This document shows positions 1 to 10,604 of a DNA stretch of 49,119 nt, piece by piece. The translations under genes and the position numbers were made by a program. Numbering within the stretch: position 1 is the first letter of the stretch; each line of letters opens with the position of its first letter. The notes below the pieces were generated by a model that was given only the letters and a program-made list of their open reading frames with translations, did no database searches and was not told the origin of the DNA. This DNA comes from Halocafeteria seosinensis (lineage: Eukaryota; Sar; Bigyra; Bicosoecida), in NCBI GenBank assembly GCA_001687465.1, contig LVLI01000240.1, forward strand, positions 1 through 49,119. The letters are read 5' to 3'.

Positions 1-397
1 CGTGTTGGCGTGTGAAATCGTAAGCCTTCGATATGTCCAGTTCTGTTGCAAGAAGCGGCACCTGGTTTTTCCTGGCATGTTCCTCCACCAGGTGCTTTAC
101 GATGATAGGAGTACATAACTTTTTTGAAGAAATGAATCCGTGAGCCGAAGGAAGCAGGACCTGCATATCCTGCAATTGCTTCTGCAGACGTCTTGACAAA
201 ATGATAGTAAAGGCCTTCCACATGGCTTCCAATAAGATTATCGGTCGGCATTCTTCATGTGTGGGTACTCCAGGACACTTAGGGATCGGACGGATAAGTC
301 CGATTTTCAGGCTCTCTGGTATCACTCCTTGTGTCAATATTTTGGACATGTGTCCACCACAACTTCCTTGATTTTCGGGATGGAATATAATATCATC
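1..397 (-). mobile_element. Non-LTR (LINE) reverse transcriptase fragment
   Basis: An uninterrupted frame of about 132 codons runs on the minus strand from a stop at 398-400 to the window edge. It carries the N-terminal fingers and motif A of a non-LTR retrotransposon reverse transcriptase. The visible landmarks are a 'GVIPESLKIGLIRPIPK' block, the 'RPIILLEAMWK' block, an 'SAHGFISSKK' block and the motif A core 'LDISKAYD' with its first catalytic aspartate. The YxDD motif would lie left of base 1 and is not visible. There is no ATG and the endonuclease region is not recognisable upstream, so this looks like a decayed or 5'-truncated copy. Family assignment rests on motif order; which LINE clade it belongs to cannot be told. 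Confidence 0.85.
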
Positions 398-524
398 CTA
401 TAAGTGATTTTTGAATGCCGACGCGAGAACGCAGTTCTCGAAGTACCGAACGGACTTTAACGAACGCAGTATGACAAACCCACCCACCCACCGGGAGTCT
501 CGTTCGATTTCCGCAAGTCAATTG

Positions 525-893
525 AGCTGTAACGAAGATTGGATGATGGAGCGAAATGGTAATATTAGCTGCATCAGCATCCAGGCAACTGTTTGAAAGC
601 GTAAGCATCCGGGCTCCAAGCCCGGAGATCTTTGCGCCCGGATGGGAGTGGGCGGTGGGACAGTGCCCCCAGTGTATTTTTGACAAGACCGTCTTAAAGC
701 TATAACGAAGATCGGATGATAGAGAGAAATGTTATCGTCTGGATCAGCGTCTAGGCGATTGTTTGTTGACCGGGCTCCAAGCCCGGAGATCCGGGCGCTG
801 AGCCCGTGGGATGGGAGTGGGAGTGGGAGTGGGAGTGGGAGTGGGAGGTGGGACAGTGCCCCCCAGTGTGTTTCTGACAGGACCGTCTGGACT
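525..893. repeat. Tandem duplication with conserved hairpin and hexamer microsatellite
   Basis: Two adjacent diverged units lie at about 525-695 and 697-893. They share an opening around 'aacgaagat', the block 'ccgggctccaagcccgg', and an end 'gacagtgcccc' followed by 'gaccgtct'. The shared block is a perfect 7-bp hairpin with a 3-base loop. The second unit also has a run of five or six GGGAGT hexamers at about 813-846. It sits between the reverse transcriptase fragment and an open frame and may be part of an old transposon tail. Confidence 0.7.
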
Positions 894-1536
894 AAAGTCC
901 ATCCGGAATTGGACAAAGCTTCGGTAGTTGGATAAGACAATGGGGGCTTGCTCGTACAGTAATCATGTTCACAGACGGTGCACGGAAAAGATCGCTATAC
1001 GCTTGATTCTCTCTTATCAATCGATTTCTCTCTTGGACAATAAGCTGCTCCGTGAGAGATTCGTCAAGAATCTGACCAAAATCTCGCTCGCCAATATCTA
1101 CGGAAACGGGAATTACACTGGTTCTTCCGAGACTTTGAGTGACGTCGAATGTTATAGTTATATGAGGCGCACCCAAGCAAATCAGTAAATATAGGACTGA
1201 AACCCCTGCTGCCTCCGTCATGCCATCGTCGGCAATCATTTTTTCCGATTTGATGGCCTTCTCTACCCAGCCTTCTAGAAAAGATCTTGGGTATTTGCGC
1301 ACATGTTCTGCACATCTACGTAAATCGTTTCTGAGAAACAGTGTCTCCGTTGACGGTGTTGATTCAATCTGTCTCGGAATACAGTGAAGGTAACATACCG
1401 CCACGGTTGGTTTGATCAATCGTATAGGGAGGTAATGGTCCCTGATACGTAGAATGGCGAATGGTACAAGAACATTGCACGGAAATTTTGCATTAGCTAA
1501 AAGTACGAGTAAATTTACAACTGATGCCCATGACAA
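892..1536 (-). CDS. Open frame of unknown function
   Basis: An open frame of 214 codons, long for chance. It has no ATG at its upstream end: the frame is open from a stop just above 1551 and its first candidate initiator is TTG. If real it is therefore an exon of a longer gene or a remnant. The translation shows two short hydrophobic stretches, near the start and around residues 110-120, and a charged C-terminal third. No family is recognised. The stop abuts the tandem repeat at 525-893, and the frame lies upstream of the minus-strand LINE fragment, so it could be transposon-derived. Confidence 0.3.
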   Translation of the reverse strand: MSWASVVNLLVLLANAKFPCNVLVPFAILRIRDHYLPIRLIKPTVAVCYLHCIPRQIESTPSTETLFLRNDLRRCAEHVRKYPRSFLEGWVEKAIKSEKMIADDGMTEAAGVSVLYLLICLGAPHITITFDVTQSLGRTSVIPVSVDIGERDFGQILDESLTEQLIVQERNRLIRENQAYSDLFRAPSVNMITVRASPHCLIQLPKLCPIPDGL

Positions 1537-2448
1537 GGAAATCCCGAATTACGAATATCGATATACGAATCGGGAGCAAAGTAGATGCAGTAACGGATGC
1601 AGGTTCTTTAGCTGGCGTTTCTAGCGCACAGGCACACTCTAGCTTATGGGCAACTTGTCCAAGTTTATGAACAGTATTTCGGGTCGATCAGTATTCTTTC
1701 CTTGATTGATGTTTCGCCGAGGGAATCTGTTTCTGCAACGCCAGTTTAAACGCTCCAAAAAATTCATGACAAGTATCCGTCAGAATTGCAGCATTGTAAT
1801 ATGTCAACAGTGGTATTTTTCAGACGTTTGGCTGTCTATTAGCAGCAGGTGTTATATTTTCGGTACGTGGCGAGGTCTGAACTGGGAGTGGTCGGCTTGC
1901 AACTTGGCATCCTGCTGGAATCACAGTGCGAGGATCAATTTGTTATATTGAGTCCTGTGAGCGCAGAGTATCTTGGTTGTCAAAGCTGGAGCTACCATAT
2001 TGTATCAGTTCTGACTCTTTCACATTCATGCGAATATGTGTGGTCGTGCTACGGAGAGCCTCGGCCTTGTAGACTGTGTAGAGGCGTTGTACTACCGTAT
2101 GCACTTGCCACGTCAGTCGCAACATGCGACTGTCGTCCGTCCGGGTGGGTGCGGTAGGCTTTAGACAAGTTGTATTGAATGAGTTTGAGTATGACGAAGT
2201 ACAAGCGAGTGAAGCAAACTGTGAAGGACCAAGCTGTGGAAACTCTTTTTCGAAAGAGACAACTAGCTCACTTGTCCGGCAACATCGAACGTTCTACGCC
2301 GTCTGGGAGCTGCGCTTTTCGCCTAGCCTTGCTGGTGTAGATGAGCTTTGTTCAAGTATAGTACTGTCTACCTGAAACTTTGTCGATCCAATAGGATAGC
2401 TACTATTAACGCTTGATACGCTCCGTGGTTGTGGCCGAAAGGGGGAAA
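1537..2448. other. Spacer upstream of the ABC transporter
   Basis: No supportable gene is seen. Only short overlapping open frames in several registers are present, without recognisable domains or consistent splice sites. The region must include the transporter promoter, but no clear TATA or initiator element stands out. Confidence 0.5.
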
Positions 2449-5400
2449 ATGAGCGAGGCTACCGAAGCGCCGCAATTTGGTGACGAGCCAACGGGGGATA
2501 GAATCTTCGCAACAAAGTCCGTTAAAGTGAGTGCCCCATTTCTCGTCGTTTCTCGGTCCTCATACTGCTTTGCACCCTTCGAACACGTTTGCAGGAGAGT
2601 GAAGTCAAAGTTGACGCACCAGTGGCGGATCACGAGAAAGATGAGCAGCAGCCTGAGAGTCAGAGGAAGCGAACCAAGAAGGGCAGAGGAAGGAAGATGC
2701 GCTCTTCGATGATCGCCCTAGCTCACGGATACGAAGCCTACTTAATTGAGGAGCAATATCGAATTCCAAAACTTCCCGAAATCTCGGTAGGTGCAGCGTG
2801 ACACAAACCCTCTGTCGTCGAATTGTTGTGAGGTGCACTGGGTTCTGCAGGTGAAATTCCGAGCGCTTTCGCATCATATTAATATGTCAACTAAAGCGCA
2901 AAGGATCCCGGATATATTATCTGCCGCATATGCAACGCTTAAGTGGATGGTGCCCTTCACATGGATGTACGCACTGAGGAGAACAAGCGGCCAGAGGGGA
3001 CAACCATTTCACACCTTGTATAACTGCAGTGGAGACCTCGAACCAGGGACAACGACTCTTGTTATGGCCCCTCCTGGTATGTGAGATGTGTTGCTTTACT
3101 TCATTTACCATCAAATGGAGCCGTACTTTTCAAGTGCAGGGCATGGCAAGTCGACTTTGATGAAGGCGCTAAGTGGGAGGTTACAGTCTTCCAACACCGA
3201 CGGGGAAGTACGTAGATATGACTGGGGTGATGCAAACTTAAAGGCCCTGCACAACTATCAAAGATACTTTCCAGGTACTCTATTCGGGAACGCGTCGAGA
3301 AGACATGAGCTGCACATTGGAGAAACTCGTGGCTTACGTGGATCAAAACGACATCCATCTGCCGTTTCTAACAGTCCGTGAAACTCTGCAATTCGCAGTG
3401 GATACACTCCTTGTCGTACGTAATTTGTTGGTCAACGGAACCACCGTTGTTAATAGTTAGTCTTGAAAGTTATTCCAACAGAGCGACAAAGAAATGGAGT
3501 CACTTGGTCTGTCTGAAGCCAAGAAACGCCGCGTCGACACTTTCTTGAAAGTATTGGGTCTCGAGGAATGCGCGGATGCGTTTATCGGCGACGACAATGT
3601 GAAAGGGATTTCAGGAGGACAAAAAAAGCGCGTTACAATCGGAGAAATGCTTGTATCCAATGCAAGGGTGCTCCTTTTGGACGAGGTACGTTCGTATTAC
3701 AGCTCACCGTCTTGAATTCATTGTGCTGAGTATTTGGGGTGTCATGTTGTCAGATTACTACGGGCCTGGATTCAGCCGTTGCTTTCGAGGTAAGATGACT
3801 CGAGAGTGAGAGGCGAACGTTAACAGGGCGCTTGTTTTGAATATTCACTCACTCAGATCATCAGCTCCATAAGGACGTGGTGTAAGACTACTAAAGGAAC
3901 GGCGTTAGCGGCGCTGTTGCAGCCCCCACCAGAGGTTAGTACGCCTGGGATAAATACTGACCGAGAGGTCAACTACTTTACAGCATTTGTTCTCTACAGG
4001 TTTTCGCACTATTTGATCAGTTAATTTTGATGCGGGAAGGGAGAATTGTGTACAATGGAAAACGGGAAAAAGTATTCGACTATCTCAGTGAATTTGGTGT
4101 GCACATTGGAGACGATGATGGTAAGTGGCCCAAGTACGATGCATGGGTCAGTATCATCCCGGTTCATTATTCTTTCCCTTCAGATGAAGCGTATTTTCTC
4201 TCCCGCTTTTTGATGGATCCCGATACTGTTCGGCGGACGAAGGGGATCAAGAGCGATGCTCCATGGGATACGGTGTTTCTCATTGATAGGTGGAACGAAA
4301 AATACACCTCCTATTTGCATTCGTACGAGCCGACGCAACCTGAGGATGTTAAGAGAGAGACCAGCAATGAAGGAGAGCAATGGGTTCCTCGAGCAACAGT
4401 ACGAGCACGAGTACCCACATAGCTGGTTTCATCTTGTGAGTTCTTGTATTCAAAGACAAGTAAAGCTAACAGTTCGTAACATCCAAGTGAGTAGTTTGTC
4501 GCCTATGTTAGCCGCACATATTCTCAAATTCTGTTCCTGTACAGCTTTATGGATTTCGGCTGGTGAGAGCCGCTATAGTTGGGTTGATCCTGGGTTCTCT
4601 ATTTTGGAACCTGGGGATTGAGGAATTTGGTTTAAAACTAGGGGTTCTAACTTTTAGCATAATTTTTCTTGGTTTTGGTAACATTGTAAGTCCTTCACTA
4701 CTTCTGGGTGCATAGTTCCACTTTACACCTTGTCCGTCTGGATTGGTATGTCCGTTGCAGGCGGAAATTCCAGAATCTATCAAGCAGCGTCAGATTGTCC
4801 AAAAACAAGTAGCAGCAAAATTGTACCCCACTTCGGCGTACACTGTTGCTGCAGGGATTATGCATGTCCCAGTTGCTGCGCTGGAGACCCTCATCATGGG
4901 AACAATAGTTTATTGGATGGTGGATTTTGCAGAGGCCGGAGGGCGTTTCTTGTTCTTCCTTCTTATTTCATTCCTAGCAAATATGGTGATAAACGTCATG
5001 TTTCGTATCATATCGTATCCATCGCAGAGCATGGAGGCTGCGGAGACACAAGGTACGAATCGCCTCTACCGTTTGAGTTCATCTTTCACAGTGGGAGAAC
5101 TAATACTTCTCGCAGGTGGTCCCATCATTGGTGTCATGATGGTGTTCGGCGGGTACCTTATTGCTGAGTTACGGGATATCGGCTACAGAGCTAACTCTCA
5201 AGTTCTGTGTCGTGTTCAGATTTTTGGTTCCCAGAAAAAGTATCCCTGGTGGACTAGGGTGGCTATATTGGATCTCCACGTTCAGGTGAGTTATGCATTG
5301 AGCATTTGAAGGGTAAAGTGCATAGCACTAGCTATGTCGTATGTCGAATAACTATTTCCTATGCTCTCAGTTGGACTACCACAAGTCTAATGCAAAATGA

Positions 5401-7738
5401 ATTGGGGGACGAAGAATTTGCCAAAAGGGTGCCAGGGGCAGGCATGACTCTCGAAGAACTCGGATTAGAGACTTACGGAATACCAACGGATGGCAGGTAC
5501 GTTTCCGAAAGGTACTGAATTGCAACATTTTTGTCCGTTTATTTTGCTATATTGGTGCAGTTTGAAATGGGGTGCGGTAGGAGTTCTACTACTGCAATTC
5601 TTGGTATTTTTCATCCTTATGACTCTTGTACTCAAATACTATGTTTATGACACAAACATCGGTTCCTCTCGAATGTCAGGAAGTGAGAAACCTACCGCAA
5701 TTTCTTCTGAAGACTGGCAAAGTGTTTCGCATAGTATGCACTTTGTTCCGCAAACTGTTAGCTTTCGCAATATATCCTATTCCGTCCGACTTTCATCAAA
5801 AGAGTGGAGAGCGCTGGTTCAAAACGTTAGTGGCGTGGCGTATCCGGGAAAACTTACTGGTCTAATGGGGGTTTCAGGAAGTGGGAAGACCACCCTCATG
5901 GACATGCTTGTTGGGCGCAAGTCTCATGGAAACGCCACAGGCGAAGTTTTCGTAAACGGCCATGCAAAAGATGATGATTACTTTCGAAGACTTGTAGGCT
6001 ATGTTGAACAGTTTGATCACCATATTGCGTTCTGTACGGTATTAGAGAGCCTCCAGTATGCAGCAGAGCTTCGTCTACCGAGTGGTCTGACATCTGCTGA
6101 TAGAAGGAAATTTGTCGATGAGGTTCTACAGCTCATGGAACTTAATGCACTTCAGAACAATCTTGTTGGGACCCCAGGACATGACGATGGAGGGCTATCT
6201 CCTGGGGAACGAAAACGATTGACGATTGGTGTGGAGTTGATTGCAAATCCCTCAATTATTTTCCTTGATGAGCCAACTACCGGACTTGATTCCCGCGCAG
6301 CTTTGTCCGTGATGCGAGTTATTCGCAAGATCGTGGATACGGGCCGCACAGTTGTATGTACAATCCATCAACCGTCTATCGAATTGTTTGAACTGTTTGA
6401 CGACCTTATACTGCTTCAACGGGGAGGATATCAAGTATACTCTGGTGGAATTGGTAAGAACGGTCGAGAGTTGAAGGAGTACTTCACTGCATGCGGAGCT
6501 CCTCGTCCACATAAAGGTGAAAACATAGCGGACTGGGTCTTAGAGGTCTTGCTTGCAAACGCCACGTCAGATGAAACGGGAACTCAGGACGAGAAGAAGA
6601 GCAATGGTGCAGCGACTGTAAACTACGGAAGGTTGTATACAGAATCGGATAGGAAACGGTCTATGGATCATGCAGTCCAGCTGACTCTAGAGAACAAAGG
6701 AAGCAATCCCTTCAATGCAATTGACAGGAAGTACGCTCGAGGGTATTTGACACAGTTGGGGGTGATTCTCAAGCGCTCATTTAGGTGTTATTGGCGAAAT
6801 ATTGCTTACAACTGGATTCGCATATTTGTGCTAGCATTAGTAGGCTTACTATTTGGAGGGACCTTTTACGACATTGAGCGGGATGCTGATGATGCATCCG
6901 GAGTACTAAGCATAGCAAGTCTTATCTTTACAAGCATTGCTTTTGGAAGTGCTACTAATTTCTTAAACGTGCTGCCGCTTATGTCACGTGAACGAGCAAC
7001 GTACTATCGTGAAGTGTCGAGTAACACGTATTACTCATCCGTGTACTCGCTGGCATTGACTATTGTGGAACTACCGTATAATGCCGTAATCACGTTGATT
7101 TTCGGAACAATTTACTATTTTATGGTACGTAGATTTGCTCTCCGGCTTTGACTCCGAAAATGAACCTACTCGGCCGCGCTGCAATTTGCAGGCCGGCTTT
7201 TCGAGTAACGTTGGGAGGTACTGGCATTCCATGTTCAGCCAGTTCCTCGCTATATTGGCGATGAACTATTCAGGTATGCTCTTTGCGTCTGCATTTCCAG
7301 ATGTCGAAAGCGCGAATGCTGTAGGATTCTTCTTGTACGTGGCTGTCGTTTCCTTAGTCGTGACTTATCCAACAGATACCAAGAACCCTTTGTTGATGCA
7401 GCGTTACCTTGTGCTTCTTATTCGGAGGCGTCTTCATCGACCTACCATCTATTCCAAATGGATGGAGTTGGTTCTACTATATCAACCCGATTGCATACGG
7501 GACAAATGTCTTTGCTTCAATACAGTTCTTTTGCGAAGGAGGTGACTGTCCCAGGGTGACTATTGTAGATCCAGAACAAGGCCCTATAGACGTAGATCGA
7601 TACGATTACGCCCTAGAGCAGTACGACTTTAATTACGGCAAGCGCTGGGAGTTCACGGGATACCTACTAGTTCTCGTCTTCGTTCTTCGGCTTCTAGGCA
7701 TCCTTAGCTTGAAGTATATGAATCATATGAAACGATAA
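2449..7738 (+). CDS. PDR-type ABCG full transporter, 18 exons
   Basis: Plasma-membrane-type efflux pump with the reverse order NBD-TMD-NBD-TMD, about 1,383 residues, normal for pleiotropic drug resistance transporters. Exons: 2449-2526, 2595-2786, 2851-3076, 3140-3207, 3275-3415, 3482-3685, 3754-3789, 3857-3934, 4000-4120, 4184-4486, 4545-4685, 4761-5052, 5116-5152, 5220-5285, 5371-5496, 5561-7124, 7192-7334, 7402-7738. NBD1 has Walker A 'PPGHGKSTL' across the exon 3/4 junction, signature 'GISGGQKKR' and a Walker B ending 'LLLDE' followed by 'TTGLDSA'. NBD2 lies in exon 16, with Walker A 'GVSGSGKTT', signature 'LSPGERKR' and 'FLDEPTTGLDS'. Hydrophobic TMD segments and the conserved 'FLVPRKSIPGGLGWLYW' loop follow NBD1. 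All phases agree except inside exon 10, where one base appears extra near 4330-4420. Substrate is unknown. Confidence 0.93.
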
Positions 7739-7915
7739 CCAAACAAATCAGTGGGTCCCATCGGTCCCAGTAGTCACTTGGCAACAACCATCATCAGTTG
7801 ATTGAAGTGTCAATACTGTAGAGAATGACAACGTAGGTACCAGGAATGCTGGTTGATCACAACTGTACTTCCGTCCCTCTCGATATTTTCATGCGTGCAT
7901 CCATTCCGAAAGAAG

Positions 7916-9160
7916 CTAGGCATTGAAATTCCTTTCGGTCGTCTTCGACTTTAAATTCTCGAAAGCCTGTATTCTATGTGGCGCTCTAACATCGAAAGCT
8001 AGAGTACAACCATTTTCCTTAAACGCCGAGATCGTCTGCACATACTCGTTTGTACTTTGAGAAACACTCAATTCGTGGTTACAATTTTGTTCGCTTGTCG
8101 TACCTGAGGCGGCAAAGAACTATTGCCAATTATTTTCAAGGTAGTAAGTTTAGCTGACATTCGCTCGAGCTGCTCTGAGGCAGATTGCTGGACAGTTGAG
8201 CAAGAGGTAATGTTGGAGTGTGTTGCGAAACCTGAACTTCGCAAAACACTTACGATATGACGGAAATGAGCCAGCTCTAGTTTATGAAGTGATGGACATA
8301 TCTCGGTTAACCGGGTGACATCACTCATGAGAAAGGTATTGCGCGATCCATCCAAGCTCGCAATTCTGAGTAAAGCAAGGCAACGAATTTCACGCTACCA
8401 GCATAGATGCTTACCCCACCATGGTATCCCGCTTACCTAAGTGCTTCGGGGCGTAGTGCTTCGAATGGTTGAAAAGTTATGCTTTCGCATCCTTTGAGCA
8501 ATATGACTTGAATATGCGGGGACATACTGAAGAGTTGCCTGAGTCCATGATCCGTTAAACTATAGCAACCACTTAAATCCACTCGTTTCAAGCTAGGGGC
8601 CACTAGATCTTTAATTGTCTGTGAAAATGCAGGAAGTCAACAATATAACGACAAACAACCAGCATAATAACTCCCATATGATAGCGTACTTGATCGTTCA
8701 CGGTAGGTATCAATCGGGCATTCAAAGTCTCAAGAGCTTGCAAGTTTCTGAACATAGTCCGCAGCATCGTCTTGGGTACAATCGGTGATAACCAAATCGC
8801 TTTCAGTTGACGGCACATTCTAACGACACTTTCCGGATCCTGAATATTCTGAAAAAGTTGGAAGGAGGCCGACGCGAGGTTCAAAGTCTCGATAGCGGGG
8901 AAGGTATGGAGCACTTGGTCCAGTCGGAGACCCAACAGTTCCAAGTCTTGTGAAGTTATTTTGGTTCGCTGCCGCAAATTAGCCCCACAAGTCGTCTTCC
9001 ACTGATGACAGACAGCAGCAGCCGTCCCCAGCTCATGTACACTTAGGAAATCGAAGATCCGACTTCGGGTATCAGAGACCGTGTGTAGAGGATGCGACGA
9101 AGAGCAAGGACTCCCCAACTTCAACGTGGGATCTTCCGATCCCATTTCCAGTCCCATCAT
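7916..9160 (-). CDS. F-box / leucine-rich repeat protein, 5 exons
   Basis: Predicted substrate-recognition subunit of an SCF ubiquitin ligase. Exons in transcript order: 9160-8690, 8618-8437, 8365-8254, 8187-8104, 8035-7916, giving about 322 residues with matching phases and a TAG stop. Near residue 30 is an F-box-like segment, 'SRIFDFLSVHELGTAAAVC' followed by HQWK. After it come leucine-rich repeats such as 'IETLNLASASF', 'LKRVDLSGCYSLTDHGL' and 'LHKLELAHF'. The start chosen is the first ATG of the open frame; an upstream exon cannot be excluded because a CAG lies just before it. It converges on the ABC transporter, with 177 bases between the stops. The degenerate LRR-like sequences at 10.4 and 13.1 kb may be relatives. 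The substrate is unknown. Confidence 0.7.
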
Positions 9161-10388
9161 TCTGCACGATACTGCTTCTATCGCAAGGATGACCTACACC
9201 TCTGCTGGAGTGAGGAAGAACACGACATCCAGTCCGGAAAACCAACACTGAGTGAATCATTGCTTGTGGAACAAGTTGTGATCGGCCCAATGTGGAACAC
9301 TGTACGAATCGACGCGCCAAAATTTGTTCGTTAAGCCACTCCTGTGAAGTTTCCATTATCTTCTGTACGGACTGCTATTCAACACCAGTGCATGTATGAC
9401 GTCGGTTGTGGTTTCGTTGGCAGCTTGAGTGGAAACTCCCGATGTGGCATATTGGGTGTGGCTGTCCATTGCGTAGAAGGCGACTGGTTTTGGCGAGCGG
9501 TGGGTCGCTCGTTGTAGTTCGGACGACTATATAGTTTCGTAGCCGCATTTCTTGTGTATAATTCCATATTTACGTATTTTATTCTGCCAAATTTAACGGA
9601 TACCATTGTGGTGCAAGAAGTGTGGCTTGGTCCTCGTCGGCAACTCATTTAGTACAACACGTGAGCGGACGCGCGGGGTCGATGGATGAGCGACGCGAAG
9701 TAACCCCTGAAGGCCAGAAAATACCGGAGGCGAAAGACCCACCACCTCCACCAAGACCGCATCGATTACGACCTCGTATGGAGTACACACGTGAGGAGGA
9801 AGGTGATCTCCACTATCCTCAACCGGTGTCGGCAAGAGTCCGTGGACGGGACTTGCTCAGTGAATTTAACCAGCGCGATCCAAACATAAAGTAGCTTTTG
9901 GTGGTATCCACTGGGCTTCATTATTGCGCATTCAATAAGTATTGACACGATATCTTACCTTCAGAAGTAGGGCATCAGCACCGAGACCACTTACGTTCAA
10001 CCGCGCGACAACGAAGTCGGACTTTGCGCACAATTGGCAATAGCAGAAAAAGAGTAAAGGGATCGGAGTGCGTTGAAGTCCGAATCAACACAACTTGCAC
10101 ATATTGATTTTTCTGCAAACACATCTTGTAAATCGTGAGGTGGCGCTGATAGCCAGGAGAATACAATGGCGCCGCTCTACTGTACGAGATTAATGAATGG
10201 ATGATGCCTACAGATATACCGAATGAAAAGAAGCGATTGACTGGAGACATCGTATTAGCTCGATAGAGCTAGGAGAAAGCGGACAGCGTTGTAGTAGCGG
10301 ATTGGAGTCCAGAAACTCATATTGTGAGAGCGATAGCTAGCACATCAACAAAGGCTAACGTACGTGATGCTATATTCGACCAGTGAAC
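9161..10388. other. Gene-poor spacer
   Basis: Only short frames are present. One plus-strand frame at about 9682-9894 encodes a proline- and arginine-rich peptide of about 70 residues that ends in a stop, with no recognised family and no clear splice partners. The stretch 9540-9660 is locally AT-rich. Nothing here can be called a gene with confidence. Confidence 0.4.
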
Positions 10389-10604
10389 AGAAATTCCGTT
10401 CTGTTATACGCCGTAGAATACAACTATATAAAAACTGAAAAAGCCAGCATAGATGCAGGTCCCGACAATGGACAATGCTGCTGAGAGTTGAGGCCACTCG
10501 TTTCAAGTTGGAAGTATTGAAACTTGTTGTCATTGTTGTAGCTTCAGGAATATGGTTCAATATAAGAGGTTCCATCCAGGCGTTCTTCCCATAGTCTGAC
10601 TCCC
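10389..10604 (-). repeat. Diverged duplicate, LRR-gene-like, copy A
   Basis: This stretch aligns over about 210 bases with 13086-13297. Shared blocks include 'gttctgttat', 'gtagaat', 'cgtttcaagttg' followed by 'aagtattgaaa', 'attgttgtagct' and 'tcaatata'. On the minus strand it lies inside a 143-codon frame (10345-10776) with a leucine-repeat-like phrase, 'SNLKRVAST', resembling 'SLKRVDLSG' in the F-box/LRR gene. It is best read as a decayed gene copy. Confidence 0.55.
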
